NCBI RefSeq assembly: GCF_019343105.1
Contig: NZ_CP073764.1
Coordinates: 186,001 to 250,000 of the forward strand
DNA: 64,000 nt
Direction: 5' to 3'
Source of the DNA: Methylovirgula sp. HY1
GTDB taxonomy: Bacteria; Pseudomonadota; Alphaproteobacteria; Rhizobiales; Beijerinckiaceae
The notes beneath the pieces were generated by a model, which saw only the letters and a program-made list of their open reading frames with translations, had not been told where the DNA came from and did not search any database. A program made the position numbers and the translations under genes. Position 1 is the first letter of the stretch; each line of letters starts with the position of its first letter. Positions 9,406 through 19,360 of this stretch are shown here, one piece after another.

Positions 9406-11085
9406 ATGATTGAAAAGACATCTTCGTTTCCGCCGCGCGAGTCGATGGATTTCGATGTCGTCATCGTCGGTGCCGGCCCCGCCGGTCTCGCCTGCGCGAT
9501 CCGGCTGAAACAGCTTGCGCCAGAGGTCTCGATCGTGGTCGTCGAAAAGGGCGCCGAGCTCGGTGCCCATATTCTCTCCGGCGCGGTGATCGATCCCGGG
9601 CCGCTCGATGCACTCTTGCCGCAATGGCGCGCGGACGAAGACCGGCCGTTGCGGACGGAAGTGCGCGAAGATCGCTTCCATTTACTCTGGCCTAGCGGCG
9701 GCATGAGCTTGCCGAATGTCTTGATGCCGCGGCTGATGAACAATCATGGCAATTTCATCGGCTCGCTCGGCAATCTCGTGCGCTATCTCGGCGCCAAGGC
9801 GGAAGCGCTGGGCGTCGATATTTATCCGGGCTTCGCGGCGACGGAACTGCTCTATGGCGATAAGGGCGAGATCGTCGGCATCGCCACGGGCGACATGGGG
9901 CTGGGGCGCGATGGCGGCATGAAGCCGAATTTCAGCCGCGGCATGGAATTGCGCAGCAAATATTGTCTCTTTGCCGAAGGCGCTCGGGGTTCGCTCGCCA
10001 AAGAGCTGATCGCCCGCTATCGCCTGGATGAAGGGCGCGATCCGCAAAAATATGGGCTCGGTCTGAAGGAGCTTTGGGAGATCGCGCCGGAGCGACACCA
10101 GCCGGGCCTCGTGCAGCACACATTTGGCTGGCCGCTCGACGACAAGACCGGCGGCGGCTCCTTTCTCTATCATTTCGACGCGAACCTCGTGTCGGTCGGC
10201 TTCGTCGTCCATCTCGATTACGCCAATCCGACGCTCTCGCCTTTCGAGGAGTTTCAGCGCTTCAAGACGCATCCACGCATCGCGGCGGTGCTCGAAGGCG
10301 GTAGGCGCATCGCCTATGGCGCGCGGGTGATTACCGAAGGCGGCGTCCAATCCGTGCCGAAATTGTCGTTTCCGGGTGGGGCGCTGATGGGTTGCTCCGC
10401 CGGCTTCGTCAATCTGCCGCGGATCAAAGGTTCGCATAATGCGATCGCCTCCGGCATGCTCGCCGCCGAACATGTCGCGCGGGCGCTGGCCGCCGGCCGC
10501 GCCAATGATGCGCTCGACGATTATGATGCCGCCTGGCGCGGCGCCTCGGTTGGCCGCGATCTCATACCGGTCAGAAACGCCAAGCCGCTTTGGTCGCGCT
10601 ATGGCACGCGGCTTGGCGTCGCGCTCGCCGGCCTTGATATGTGGGCGCAGCAGCTCTTCGGCGCCTCGCTCTTCGGCACTTTGCATCACCGGAAGCCGGA
10701 TCATGCGAGCCTGAAGCGGCGCGCCGAAGTGACGCCGATCGCCTATCCGAAACCTGATGGAAAGCTCACGTTCGATCGGCTCTCGTCGGTATTCCTGTCG
10801 AGCACCCATCATGAAGACGATCAGCCGGTGCATCTGCATTTGCAGGATGCTTCAATTCCAATTGCGACGAATCTGCCCGACTATGGCGAGCCGGCGCGGC
10901 TCTATTGTCCGGCCGCTGTCTATGAGGTCGTCTATGCCGATGAAGTCACGAAGAAAGATCCGCGCTTTGTGATCAATGCCGGAAACTGCATTCACTGCAA
11001 ATGCTGCGATGTGAAGGATCCGGCGCAGAATATCAATTGGGTGCCGCCGGAGGGAGGCGGAGGGCCGAACTATCGGAATATGTGA
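9406..11085 (+). CDS. Electron transfer flavoprotein-ubiquinone oxidoreductase
   Basis: ETF-QO passes electrons from reduced ETF to ubiquinone at the membrane, connecting acyl-CoA and other dehydrogenases to respiration. The 559-residue length matches bacterial members. The N-terminus holds the FAD dinucleotide fold [17 protein letters not shown]. The C-terminus holds the [4Fe-4S] ligands: [10 protein letters not shown], then [20 protein letters not shown]. The body includes the conserved [19 protein letters not shown] segment near residue 330. The ETF subunits are not in the window. A GC-rich hairpin with a short T-run follows the stop and may end the transcript. Confidence 0.95.
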   Translation: MIEKTSSFPPRESMDFDVVIVGAGPAGLACAIRLKQLAPEVSIVVVEKGAELGAHILSGAVIDPGPLDALLPQWRADEDRPLRTEVREDRFHLLWPSGGMSLPNVLMPRLMNNHGNFIGSLGNLVRYLGAKAEALGVDIYPGFAATELLYGDKGEIVGIATGDMGLGRDGGMKPNFSRGMELRSKYCLFAEGARGSLAKELIARYRLDEGRDPQKYGLGLKELWEIAPERHQPGLVQHTFGWPLDDKTGGGSFLYHFDANLVSVGFVVHLDYANPTLSPFEEFQRFKTHPRIAAVLEGGRRIAYGARVITEGGVQSVPKLSFPGGALMGCSAGFVNLPRIKGSHNAIASGMLAAEHVARALAAGRANDALDDYDAAWRGASVGRDLIPVRNAKPLWSRYGTRLGVALAGLDMWAQQLFGASLFGTLHHRKPDHASLKRRAEVTPIAYPKPDGKLTFDRLSSVFLSSTHHEDDQPVHLHLQDASIPIATNLPDYGEPARLYCPAAVYEVVYADEVTKKDPRFVINAGNCIHCKCCDVKDPAQNINWVPPEGGGGPNYRNM

Positions 11086-11089
11086 AGGG

Positions 11090-11107
11090 CCGGGGCGCCT
11101 CGGTTTT
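11090..11107 (+). terminator. Probable terminator after the ETF-QO gene
   Basis: A short GC-rich hairpin (CCGGGG/CCTCGG arms with one G-T pair, 11090-11103) is followed directly by TTTT. It starts 5 bases after the ETF-QO stop codon. The stem is short, so strength is uncertain. Confidence 0.45.
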
Positions 11108-11199
11108 CATTGGCGCATTTTGCTGCTACGATTATGTCCGTTAGATGCATCTGACGCCTGCAAGCAATTTCCCAGCGATCAAAGCTTCGCGAGCAGTGC

Positions 11200-11859
11200 T
11201 CACGCCGATTCGGCAGGCGCATATCTTGCGAGAAAAAGCGCCACTGCTTCTTCGACGTGGAGGTGGATCGTTTCTTCGGTGATCGGTTCCCAGTCGGGGG
11301 CTACCAGCAGCATGATATGCCGATTGGCGACGACGGAGCCGAGAAAGAGCTTGGCGGCGAGAGCCGCGTCGGGGCAATTCAATAGTCGCTGGCGCGCAGC
11401 GCTTTCGAGATAAAGGGTCAATTGCTGCAGGATCTGCGCCGGCCCTTGTTCGAAGAAGATGCGGCCGAGTTCCGGAGTTCGCGGCGCCTCCGCCACTACA
11501 ATTCTGAATAGGCAGATCGGGTCATCATTCAACAGCTTCCGGAGGAGATTGAAACCGAGCCGGCGGAGGACGTCGCGCGGCTCGCCGGACAATTGAAGTA
11601 CCCCCTCGGGGCCGCCATAGACGCGGGCCGAGCGTGCGCGCACAACTTCCGAAAACAATCCCTCCTTGCTGCCGAAATGGCGATAGAGGGTCTCTTTCGA
11701 GGCGCCCGCGCGGGAGGCGACGATCTGCATCGTCGTCTCGGTGTAGCCGAGTTCGAGAAAAACACGTTCGGCGACAGCGGCGATTTCCTCACGTCGCTTT
11801 TCGCCGCGCGGGATGCGTCGGCATTTTTGCATTTCAGTCAGGTCTGGGTCGATTGACAT
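11200..11859 (-). CDS. TetR/AcrR-family repressor of the efflux operon
   Basis: This 219-residue regulator has the TetR helix-turn-helix near residues 20-65: AERVFLELGYTETTMQIVAS followed by RAGASKETLYRHFGSKEGLF. The rest is a helical ligand-binding domain with no recognisable specificity. It is transcribed divergently from the emrA-emrB-nodT operon, the classical arrangement for an efflux repressor that also represses itself. A palindrome of 6-base arms (11880-11895) lies between the two genes. The ATG at 11859 is preferred over an upstream in-frame start at 11913, which would run through the palindrome. The inducer is unknown. Confidence 0.88.
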   Translation of the reverse strand: MSIDPDLTEMQKCRRIPRGEKRREEIAAVAERVFLELGYTETTMQIVASRAGASKETLYRHFGSKEGLFSEVVRARSARVYGGPEGVLQLSGEPRDVLRRLGFNLLRKLLNDDPICLFRIVVAEAPRTPELGRIFFEQGPAQILQQLTLYLESAARQRLLNCPDAALAAKLFLGSVVANRHIMLLVAPDWEPITEETIHLHVEEAVALFLARYAPAESA

Positions 11860-11879
11860 TGGCTGGCGTTGACCATATA

Positions 11880-11895
11880 CGAACCTCACGGTTCG
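11880..11895. promoter_or_regulatory. Putative TetR operator
   Basis: CGAACC-TCAC-GGTTCG is a perfect inverted repeat with 6-base arms, set in the divergent intergenic region. On the minus strand it lies between a TTAACC-like -35 and a TATATG -10, so a bound repressor would block its own promoter. On the plus strand it lies just after TTGACC. The location and symmetry fit a TetR site; binding is inferred. Confidence 0.5.
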
Positions 11896-12047
11896 GTTAA
11901 GTGCTTTCTTCAATTAATGCGCTGCTGCGTTGGGGCTTGCAAGCTTCACGTCGGGGGCGTGTTGCGTCCGCCTTTGGGCATATGGTCGGAAGTTCACATC
12001 GGTGATCCGATCGAGGCGGAGGCGGGGCTGCAGGGGAGTTGCGGGAT

Positions 12048-13145
12048 TTGAGCGAAACGGGTCAAAAGCAAGGCGCCGAACCGATTGGCCGCGCAGCGAG
12101 GCCGCGGCCGGGACGACGTAGCTTTGTGCTGATCGCCCTCGTGCTACTTTTGGCTGGGCTCGCCTACGTTGGCTACACTTATTGGGTGGCCAGTGCCAAC
12201 TACGAGTCGACCGACGATGCCTATATCGACGGAAGGGCGGTGATCATCGCGCCGCGCATTTCCGGCGCCGTCGTTTCCCTCGACGTCAGCGACAATCAGT
12301 TCGTGCATAAAGGCGATCCGCTGATCCATATCGATCCGCGCCAATATTTAATCGACCGCGAATCCGCCGAAGCATCGCTGAAGACGGCGAAAGGCCAACT
12401 GGCGGCCTATAAATATCTCGCGGATGTTGCCCGCAAGAATTTTCCCGCGGCATTCCTATTGGCACAGGCACAGCTTGCTTCAGCCAATGCTAATCTCATC
12501 AATGCGAAAGCCGATTACAAACGGCAGATGGCGCTGCCTGGCCGGGCGACGACGCAGCAGGATATCGACACCGCCACCGCCAAATGGCGTCAGGCGGAAG
12601 CGCAAGTGCAGCAGGCCGAGGCGCAGGTTCAGGAAGCCGAGCCGGTGAAGCAGAGGATCGGCCAGGCCGATTCGCAGGTGAGCCAAATCACCGGCCAGGT
12701 CGGCCAGGCGCAAGCGAAAGTCGATCAAGCGAATCTGAACCTCCTCTTTACTATCGTGCGGGCTCCGCAGGACGGCTGGGTAACCAAGCGCAATGTCGAG
12801 GTCGGCGATTATGTGACGCCCGGCCAGCAGATCATGTCGCTCGTTGCGCCGGAGCTTTGGGTCATTGCGAATTTCAAGGAGACGGAGCTGACCGATATGC
12901 GGCCAGGCCAAAGGGCGACGATTTCTGTCGACGCCTATCCAAGTCTCCGGCTCGTCGGTCATGTCGATTCGATCCAACGTGGGACAGGAGCGAAATTCAC
13001 CGCTTTCCCGCCTGAAAACGCGACCGGGAATTTCGTCAAGATCGTCCAGCGCGTGCCGGTAAAGATCGTGATCGACAAGGGACTTGATCCCCGCCATGCG
13101 ATGCCGCTCGGGCTCTCCGTCGGTCCGCGGGTGAAGGTGCAATGA
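12048..13145 (+). CDS. emrA: EmrA-type membrane fusion protein of a multidrug efflux system
   Basis: This is the periplasmic adaptor that links an inner-membrane pump to an outer-membrane channel. There is a short cytoplasmic N-terminus, one membrane segment (SFVLIALVLLLAGLAYVGY, about residues 25-43), the first lipoyl half (STDDAYIDGRAVIIAPRISG), a long coiled coil (Gln/Ala-rich, with repeats of QAEAQVQ), the second lipoyl half (IVRAPQDGWVTKRNVEVGDY) and a beta-barrel. No ATG fits. A TTG at 12048 has GGGGAG nine bases upstream and gives 365 residues; the TTG at 12039 abuts the ribosome site. It overlaps emrB by four bases (ATGA). Confidence 0.9.
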   Translation: MSETGQKQGAEPIGRAARPRPGRRSFVLIALVLLLAGLAYVGYTYWVASANYESTDDAYIDGRAVIIAPRISGAVVSLDVSDNQFVHKGDPLIHIDPRQYLIDRESAEASLKTAKGQLAAYKYLADVARKNFPAAFLLAQAQLASANANLINAKADYKRQMALPGRATTQQDIDTATAKWRQAEAQVQQAEAQVQEAEPVKQRIGQADSQVSQITGQVGQAQAKVDQANLNLLFTIVRAPQDGWVTKRNVEVGDYVTPGQQIMSLVAPELWVIANFKETELTDMRPGQRATISVDAYPSLRLVGHVDSIQRGTGAKFTAFPPENATGNFVKIVQRVPVKIVIDKGLDPRHAMPLGLSVGPRVKVQ

Positions 13146-14872
13146 GAAAGCCCCGCTCGCTCGCGGAAGATGAGAGCGCCGTCGACGCGACGGATGCTAT
13201 CCCGGATGTGGGCGCCGCGACGCCGGAAGCCACGTCCGCCGGGGTTCGCGCGCAAGCCGCCGCGCCGATCGAGGGCGGGGCGCCGCCGACGCAAAGCGGC
13301 GGGGAGCAGGCGCCAGATCATCGCGATTGGCGACCGCGCAGCAATCCTTGGCTTGTCGCCGTCGTTGTCACGATCGCCGCCTTCATGGAGATCCTCGACA
13401 CGACGATCGTCAACGTCGCGCTGCCGCATATCGCCGGCAGCCTTTCGTCGAGCAGCGACGAAGCGACATGGGCCTTGACCTCCTATCTCGTCGCCAATGG
13501 CATCGTGCTGACGATTTCCGGCTGGCTTGGCAATGTGCTTGGGCGCAAGCGCTATTTCCTCATCTGCATCGCCATGTTCACGGTTTGCTCGTTCCTGTGT
13601 GGAACCTCGACCAGCCTTGGTGAACTGATCGTCTTTCGCCTTCTGCAAGGCTTCTTCGGCGGCGGCCTGCAGCCGAACCAGCAGTCAATCATTCTGGATT
13701 ATTTTCCGCCAGAGAAGCGCGGTGCCGCGTTTGGCGTGACGGCCGTCGCAATCATCGTGGCACCGATCCTCGGGCCGACGCTCGGCGGTTTCATCACGGA
13801 TTCCTCATCCTGGCGATGGATCTTCTACATCAATGTCCCGGTCGGAATCCTTGCCGTGGTTCTCGTCTCCTTGCTCGTCGACGATCCGCCTTGGGCAAAG
13901 GCGCGGCCGCGCGGCACGGACTTTATCGGCCTTGGACTCATCACGGTCGGTCTTGGCGCTTTGCAAGTCATGCTGGATCGCGGCGAAGACGAGAATTGGT
14001 TCGGCTCGGGTTTCATTGTGATGATGGCGATGCTGGCCGCGGCAGGGCTTGTCGGTGCCGTGCTTTGGCTCCTCGTCGCAAAGAAGCCGATCGTTCATCT
14101 CGCGGTTTTCAAGGATAGGAATTTTACCGCCGGCTGCATCATGATCGCTTCGATGGGCGGAGTCCTCTATGCGAGTTCCGTCATCATTCCGCAATTCGCG
14201 CAGCAGGTCGTTGGCTATACGGCGACCTGGGCCGGGATGATCCTGTCACCTGGCGGCATCGTCGTCTTGCTGCTCATCCCTTTCGTCGGGCGGCTCATGA
14301 CGTTTATCCAGACGCGCTATATTATCGCGGCCGGCTTCTTCATGCTGGGATGCGCGCTGCTGTTTTCGCGCGTATTGGTGCCCGACATAGACTTTACCCG
14401 GCTCGTGCTTCTGCGCTCGGCGCAATCGGCGGCGCTAGCCTTCCTTTTCGTGCCGATCAGCACCATCACCTACCGCACCTTGCCGCGCGAGCTCAACGGC
14501 GACGCGACGGCGCTCTACTCGATGTTTCGTAATGTGGCCGGGTCGATCGGCATTGCTTTGTCGACGGCCGCCATCCAGCAGCGCGTGCAAACCCATGAAG
14601 CTTATCTCTCGCGATGGGCGTCACCTTTCCATCAGCCCTTCGTGGAATTGGTCAACCGATATCAAGCAGCATTGAGGTCGATGGGCCATGTCGGGGTTGC
14701 CGCGCATAATCTTGCGCTGGGTAGAGTTCTCGAGGTCTTCCGGACACAGGCGGCGGTGCTCGCCTATTCCGATGTGTTTTTCTACTGTTCCTTCGTAGCG
14801 TTTGCGATGGTACCGTTTTGCTTCCTGCTTTCGGCGACAAAGGCCGGCGGGGCTGGCGTGGGGGCGCATTAG
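13142..14872 (+). CDS. emrB: EmrB-type MFS multidrug transporter (DHA2, 14 membrane segments)
   Basis: The 576-residue protein is a drug:proton antiporter of the DHA2 group. After about 65 hydrophilic residues, the first membrane segment contains the signature FMEILDTTIVNVALPHIAG. Motif A follows as LGRKRYFLIC, and motif C-like Gly/Pro-rich stretches (IIVAPILGPTLGGFITD) lie near residue 200. The length fits 14 membrane segments. It is translationally coupled to emrA upstream and followed within 10 bases by the outer-membrane component, so the three genes encode a complete tripartite pump. The long hydrophilic N-terminus is more than usual. Substrates cannot be predicted. Confidence 0.92.
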   Translation: MRKPRSLAEDESAVDATDAIPDVGAATPEATSAGVRAQAAAPIEGGAPPTQSGGEQAPDHRDWRPRSNPWLVAVVVTIAAFMEILDTTIVNVALPHIAGSLSSSSDEATWALTSYLVANGIVLTISGWLGNVLGRKRYFLICIAMFTVCSFLCGTSTSLGELIVFRLLQGFFGGGLQPNQQSIILDYFPPEKRGAAFGVTAVAIIVAPILGPTLGGFITDSSSWRWIFYINVPVGILAVVLVSLLVDDPPWAKARPRGTDFIGLGLITVGLGALQVMLDRGEDENWFGSGFIVMMAMLAAAGLVGAVLWLLVAKKPIVHLAVFKDRNFTAGCIMIASMGGVLYASSVIIPQFAQQVVGYTATWAGMILSPGGIVVLLLIPFVGRLMTFIQTRYIIAAGFFMLGCALLFSRVLVPDIDFTRLVLLRSAQSAALAFLFVPISTITYRTLPRELNGDATALYSMFRNVAGSIGIALSTAAIQQRVQTHEAYLSRWASPFHQPFVELVNRYQAALRSMGHVGVAAHNLALGRVLEVFRTQAAVLAYSDVFFYCSFVAFAMVPFCFLLSATKAGGAGVGAH

Positions 14873-14882
14873 CGTGGTGGTC

Positions 14883-16481
14883 ATGTCGCGGAGAGCGTGC
14901 CCTGCCGCGGGCGCTCTTTGTCACGCATTGCGGCCTAGTCCACTTCTGAGCTCACTCGTGGGAGTGCTGCTCGCCGGCTGTGCCGTCGGGCCGAACTTCG
15001 TGCCGCCGGATCCCGGCCTGCCGCAGACGTCTTTCTTGACCGCCTCGACACGCGAGCCGACGCAAAAAAATGCGACACGCTCGACTTTGCTGGCGCCGCC
15101 GAACCCGGACTGGTGGTCGATCTTTCATGATCGGAGGCTGACATCTCTCGAACAGCGGGTCGCGGAGTCTAATCTCGACGTCAAGAAGGCCACACTGCGG
15201 CTGGCGCAAAGTCGCTTCAATCGCAATGTCGCCGCGTCGGCGCAATTGCCGTCACTCAGCGGCAATACCTCCTATGAGCGCGAGGGGATCAGCCAGAACG
15301 GCCTGCTCGGCCTCTTCTCGGGCACGCCCGGGCAAGAAGCGAGCGGCGGCTTCGGCTCCGGCGTCGGCGGCGTTCCCGGGAGTCTGCTGCAGCCGTTCAG
15401 TCTTTGGCAATATGGCTTTGATGCATCCTGGGAACTCGATCTCTGGGGCAAGGTCAGGCGCCAGGTCGAATCCGCCGATGCGCAGGTTCAGGCCTCGGTC
15501 GAACAAAGTCGCGGCGTCTTGATTTCGAGCCTCGCCGAAGTGGCACGCGATTACATGCAGCTGCGCGGCGTGCAGATGCAGATCAAGATCGCCAAGGACA
15601 ATCTTGCGACGGCACGGCAAATTCTGGATGTCAGCCGGACCCGCGCGCAGCGGGGTTTGACGACCGGGCTCGACGTCGAAGATGCCGCGGCGCAGGTCGA
15701 GGCGGTACGCGCCCAATTGCCGGATCTGGAGCGCCAGGAATCCGAACAGATCAATGCTTTGAGCCTGTTGCTCGGCGAAGCGCCGGGGACGCTTGCCGGC
15801 GAACTCGTCACGCCGCATCCGGTGCCGCCGAGTCCGCCGCGTCTGCCGCTCGGCATTCCGTCCGAACTGGCGCGGCGCCGGCCCGACATTCGTCAGGCCG
15901 AAGCCCAGCTCCACGCCGCGACCGCCGATATTGGCGTCGCCGTCGGCGATTTCTATCCGAGCGTCGCTCTCAACGGCAGCGTCGGCTTTCAGGCACTCGA
16001 TCTGAAAAATCTGTGGAAAGGCACGTCTCTGCAATATGCGATGGGGCCGAGCGTCACGTTGCCGATCTTCGAAGGTGGCAAGCTGAAGGCGACACTCGCC
16101 ATGCGGACCGCGCAGCAGCGCGAGGCCGCCATCACCTATCACGAGACGGTACTGAAGGCTTGGCATGATGTCGTGAACGCGCTTGTCGCCTATCGTACCG
16201 AGCGCGAACGTCACTTGCGCCTGATCGCGCAGGCGGGGCATGCACGCGCCGCATTGGGGCTCGCGCGCGACAGGTATGATAATGGTGTCGCGCAGTTCAT
16301 CACTGTGCTCGATGCGGAGCGGACATTGTTGCAAGCCGAGCAGCAGGCCGCGACGAGTGCCACCACGGTCGCGATTGATCTCGTCGCGCTTTACAAAGCG
16401 CTCGGCGGCGGCTGGGAGTCGACGTTTCCTGCCGCGCCCGAGCCAAGGGTCAATTTGCTCAAGGCTGCTCTAAGCCCATGA
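14883..16481 (+). CDS. NodT-family outer-membrane efflux lipoprotein
   Basis: This TolC-like outer-membrane channel completes the EmrAB pump. The signal peptide ends in a lipobox (LVGVLLAGCAVGPNF), so the Cys near residue 36 is lipidated. Two outer-membrane efflux repeats follow, each with a long helical hairpin: the first contains LDVKKATLRLAQSRFNRN, the second RRRPDIRQAEAQLHAATADI, the NodT hallmark. The ATG at 14883, ten bases after the emrB stop, gives 532 residues; an in-frame ATG at 14802 lies inside emrB. A small inverted repeat (GCCCAT/ATGGGC, 16474-16489) overlaps the stop but lacks a T-run. Confidence 0.92.
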   Translation: MSRRACPAAGALCHALRPSPLLSSLVGVLLAGCAVGPNFVPPDPGLPQTSFLTASTREPTQKNATRSTLLAPPNPDWWSIFHDRRLTSLEQRVAESNLDVKKATLRLAQSRFNRNVAASAQLPSLSGNTSYEREGISQNGLLGLFSGTPGQEASGGFGSGVGGVPGSLLQPFSLWQYGFDASWELDLWGKVRRQVESADAQVQASVEQSRGVLISSLAEVARDYMQLRGVQMQIKIAKDNLATARQILDVSRTRAQRGLTTGLDVEDAAAQVEAVRAQLPDLERQESEQINALSLLLGEAPGTLAGELVTPHPVPPSPPRLPLGIPSELARRRPDIRQAEAQLHAATADIGVAVGDFYPSVALNGSVGFQALDLKNLWKGTSLQYAMGPSVTLPIFEGGKLKATLAMRTAQQREAAITYHETVLKAWHDVVNALVAYRTERERHLRLIAQAGHARAALGLARDRYDNGVAQFITVLDAERTLLQAEQQAATSATTVAIDLVALYKALGGGWESTFPAAPEPRVNLLKAALSP

Positions 16482-16675
16482 ATATGGGCCGTTAAGCCTC
16501 ACATCTGAGTCAGGCCGAAACTTGTTGCATTGCGAATATGCGATCGTTGAACAGCGGGCGCTTTGGCTTAGTTGCGTGTGTGGTTGATCCGCCGATTGCG
16601 GATCACAGGTTCCGGCGTGATAATCCTTTGAAGGGGGGCCCAAGATCTCTCATTCCAAGGGAAAGGATACGCCAC

Positions 16676-18655
16676 ATGACAAGATCTGCATGGAAGGCCG
16701 AGCCGGCCGGCCCGCGATCCATTGCTCTCGTCGGTCCTTATGGGAGCGGTAAGTCTACACTCTTCGATGCTTTGATGACGTGCGCCGGTGCGCCGGTGAA
16801 GCGTTGCGGCGACACGCGAAGCCGCAGCATGAGTACCGAACTGCGCCTCGGCCATTGTCATTTTCTCGACGAGCCCTGGGCGATTCTCGATTGCCCCGGC
16901 TCGGTCGAATTCGCCTATGACACGCTCAGCGCTTTGATGGTCTGCGATCTTGCCGTCGTCGTTTGCGAGCCGTCGCCGGAACGCATGGCGAGCGTTACTT
17001 TGCTGATGAAGATCCTCGAAGATCATGCCATCCCACATCTCGTCTTCATCAACAAGATCGACATGCTTGCCGGACGCGTTCGCGATTCGATCGCGGCATT
17101 GCAAAACTATTCCAACCGTCCGATGGTTCTGCGGCAAGTGCCGATCCGCGAGGCGGATGCCATTACCGGCTATGTCGATGTCGTGAGCGAGCGTGCCTAT
17201 CGCTATCGCCGCGAGCAGGATTCGGAATTGATCAGCCTGCCGAATACGATGCAGGAGCGCGAACGCGAAGCGCGCGCGGGATTGAGCGAAGTCCTCGCCG
17301 ATCATGACGATGCGATTTTGGAAAAGATCCTCGAAGATGTCGCGCCGAGTTCGGACGAGCTGTTTCGGCAGCTGCATCATGATCAAGCAAGCGGCAGCAT
17401 CGTTCAGGTTTTGCTCGGCTCCGCGACGCAGGGTTTCGGCATTCTCCGCCTATGGAAGGCCTTGCGGCATGATGCGCCAAATGCCTGGGAGACCGCGCAG
17501 CGACATGGCATTGCAGTCTCCGATCAGCCTTTGGTGCAGATCTTCAAGACGGCGCATGCCGGCCAGGCTGCCTATACGGGCAAGCTCTCCCTGAGCCGCA
17601 TTTGGCGCGGGACTCTGATGGATGGCGCGACGCTCAACGGCAACCGTGTCGGCGGCATCCACCGTTTCGTCGGCGGCGAGCCGGTCCGAGTGGCTTCGGC
17701 CAATGCCGGCGAACTCGTTGCGCTCGGGCGCCTCGAAAATTGTGCGACGGGAGCCGTGCTCGGTCTGCATGATTCCTCGGAAGTTATGGCGTTTCCGGAG
17801 CCGCCGGCTCCGGTCTTTGCACTGGTGATCGCCACCAAGGATCGCAAGGATGATGTGAAGCTCTCGACCGCCCTGCACAAACTCGTCGAGGAAGATCCCT
17901 CCATCTCTGTCGTACACGAGCAGGCGACGGGCGAGACTTTGTTGAGAGGCCAGGGCGAGGTTCATCTCAATGTCGCGCTCGAAAGGCTCGCCACGAATTA
18001 TAATCTGCAGATCAATGTCGGAACGCCGAAGATCGCCTTCAAGGAGACGATCAGACGCGAGGTTCATCAACATGCGCGGCTGAAACGACAGACCGGCGGC
18101 CATGGCCAATTCGCCGATGTGAAGCTCGAAATCTGTCCGCGCGAACGGGGCGCCGGCTTTTCTTTCACCGACAAGATCGTCGGCGGCGCCGTGCCGAAGC
18201 AATATATTCCGGCGGTGCGGGAGGCCTCCGAGGAGGCGATGCAAAAGGGGCCTTTCGGCTATCCGGTCGTCGATGTCGGGGTGACATTGGTCGACGGAAG
18301 TTTCCATTCGGTCGACAGTTCGGACATGGCGTTTCGAACAGCGACACGCATAGGGATAGGCGAGGCGCTCGCCAAGGCGGAGCCGGTTCTGCTCGAACCG
18401 ATCGACCATGTAACGGTGAGCGTGCCCAATCAATTCACCGCCGGCGTGCAGCGTTTGTTGAGCGGCCGGCGGGGCCAGATCCTCGGCTATGCGGAGCGTC
18501 CGGGCTGGCCCGGCTGGGACGATGTCGAAGCTTTGGTGCCGGAGGCGGAATTGCACGATTTCATCCTGCAATTGCGCTCCGACACGATGGGGCTCGGCAG
18601 CTATCGCAAGAGCTTCGATCATCTCGCCGAAGCGCGCGGCAAGCTCGCCCATTGA
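16676..18655 (+). CDS. EF-G-like translational GTPase paralogue
   Basis: This 659-residue protein has the domain order of elongation factor G. The P-loop is GPYGSGKSTLFDAL (about residue 20), the G3 motif DCPGSVEFAYD, the G4 motif NKIDML, and domain IV/V motifs include GQGEVHLNVALERL and RRGQILGYAERPGWPGWDDV. It differs from housekeeping EF-G: the G3 DTPGH is DCPGS, so the catalytic His is replaced by Ser, and the segment between P-loop and G3 is shortened. It therefore belongs to the EF-G-like group whose function is not settled. The ATG at 16676 follows AAAGGA. It stands alone, with no ribosomal protein genes nearby. A frame extending to 16538 lacks conservation. Confidence 0.85.
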   Translation: MTRSAWKAEPAGPRSIALVGPYGSGKSTLFDALMTCAGAPVKRCGDTRSRSMSTELRLGHCHFLDEPWAILDCPGSVEFAYDTLSALMVCDLAVVVCEPSPERMASVTLLMKILEDHAIPHLVFINKIDMLAGRVRDSIAALQNYSNRPMVLRQVPIREADAITGYVDVVSERAYRYRREQDSELISLPNTMQEREREARAGLSEVLADHDDAILEKILEDVAPSSDELFRQLHHDQASGSIVQVLLGSATQGFGILRLWKALRHDAPNAWETAQRHGIAVSDQPLVQIFKTAHAGQAAYTGKLSLSRIWRGTLMDGATLNGNRVGGIHRFVGGEPVRVASANAGELVALGRLENCATGAVLGLHDSSEVMAFPEPPAPVFALVIATKDRKDDVKLSTALHKLVEEDPSISVVHEQATGETLLRGQGEVHLNVALERLATNYNLQINVGTPKIAFKETIRREVHQHARLKRQTGGHGQFADVKLEICPRERGAGFSFTDKIVGGAVPKQYIPAVREASEEAMQKGPFGYPVVDVGVTLVDGSFHSVDSSDMAFRTATRIGIGEALAKAEPVLLEPIDHVTVSVPNQFTAGVQRLLSGRRGQILGYAERPGWPGWDDVEALVPEAELHDFILQLRSDTMGLGSYRKSFDHLAEARGKLAH

Positions 18656-19165
18656 TGTTTCTCCGGGCTTTGCTTGCGAGATGATTCATCATTTTGTTTC
18701 AGTTTTGATGCCAAATATCGCTGGTCAAAAGCTCACGCCACGCGGATCACGGCTGGCGCCTTGCCGTCTGGTTTGGGCTGGTCGGCCCGCTTGACGCGGT
18801 TCCTCCCTGCAGCCTTGGGCGTGGTGAAGTGCGACATTGGAATAGTCGAGCAGCGCGCTCAGCGTTTGCTCGGCTGCCACGCTGACCGAGACGTTTCTTT
18901 TTGCGGGGGCGCTGTGCCAGTGCGTCCGGCCAAGTTGGGAGAGGGAATTGATGTGCGTCAGAGTGCTGATGGCAGGAACGTGATGGATTTGTCGCGGTGT
19001 CGGAATGGTCACGTAAAAATTCCATCAATCCAGCTTGAAGCCATGGTTACGTCGGAATTTGCTTTCAGCGTCGGTTTGTCGGTGATTCCCGATCCGGGCA
19101 TTTGCCGCCATCCGGTTTTAAAGTCGCCCTTGTCAAAATCAAAAATCGCATAGGGAGCCTTCTGC
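18656..19165. other. Intergenic stretch, one doubtful small ORF
   Basis: No gene is confidently seen in these 510 bases. A minus-strand frame (18725-19012, GTG start, 95 codons) begins plausibly, but its second half reads like Arg/Pro-rich out-of-frame GC-rich sequence and it lacks a clear ribosome site. A plus-strand frame (18674-19153) also lacks family features. No tRNA or terminator is recognised. The last 30 bases hold the ribosome site of the next gene. Confidence 0.5.
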
Positions 19166-19360
19166 ATGGACCTCGATTCCGCAACTCTTGAACGCGCTGC
19201 TGGAGAGCAGGCCAAACGGTGTGGCTCGGATGAACTCGTGCGGCGCATTGGAAAGCTGCGCTGGATGGGGATGGACGATGAGGCGGAAGAATTGCGGAGC
19301 ACGCTGCGTGAATTCCGTCAGGCGGCTATTCTTTTGTCGGGTCCGAACGATACCGATTAA
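19166..19360 (+). CDS. Small conserved-looking hypothetical protein
   Basis: A 64-residue soluble, helical, charged protein with a good ribosome site (AGGGAG, about 8 bases before the ATG). The middle reads ELVRRIGKLRWMGMDDEAEE, followed by a second helix ending LREFRQAAIL. I do not recognise the family. No signal peptide or membrane segment is present. It lies between the EF-G-like and slipin genes on the same strand, about 150 bases before the slipin start, which does not indicate a function. Confidence 0.6.
   Translation: MDLDSATLERAAGEQAKRCGSDELVRRIGKLRWMGMDDEAEELRSTLREFRQAAILLSGPNDTD

Noticed and set aside
18674-19153. 159-codon plus-strand frame after the EF-G-like gene
   Set aside because: No ribosome site, no family motifs, composition like random GC-rich DNA.
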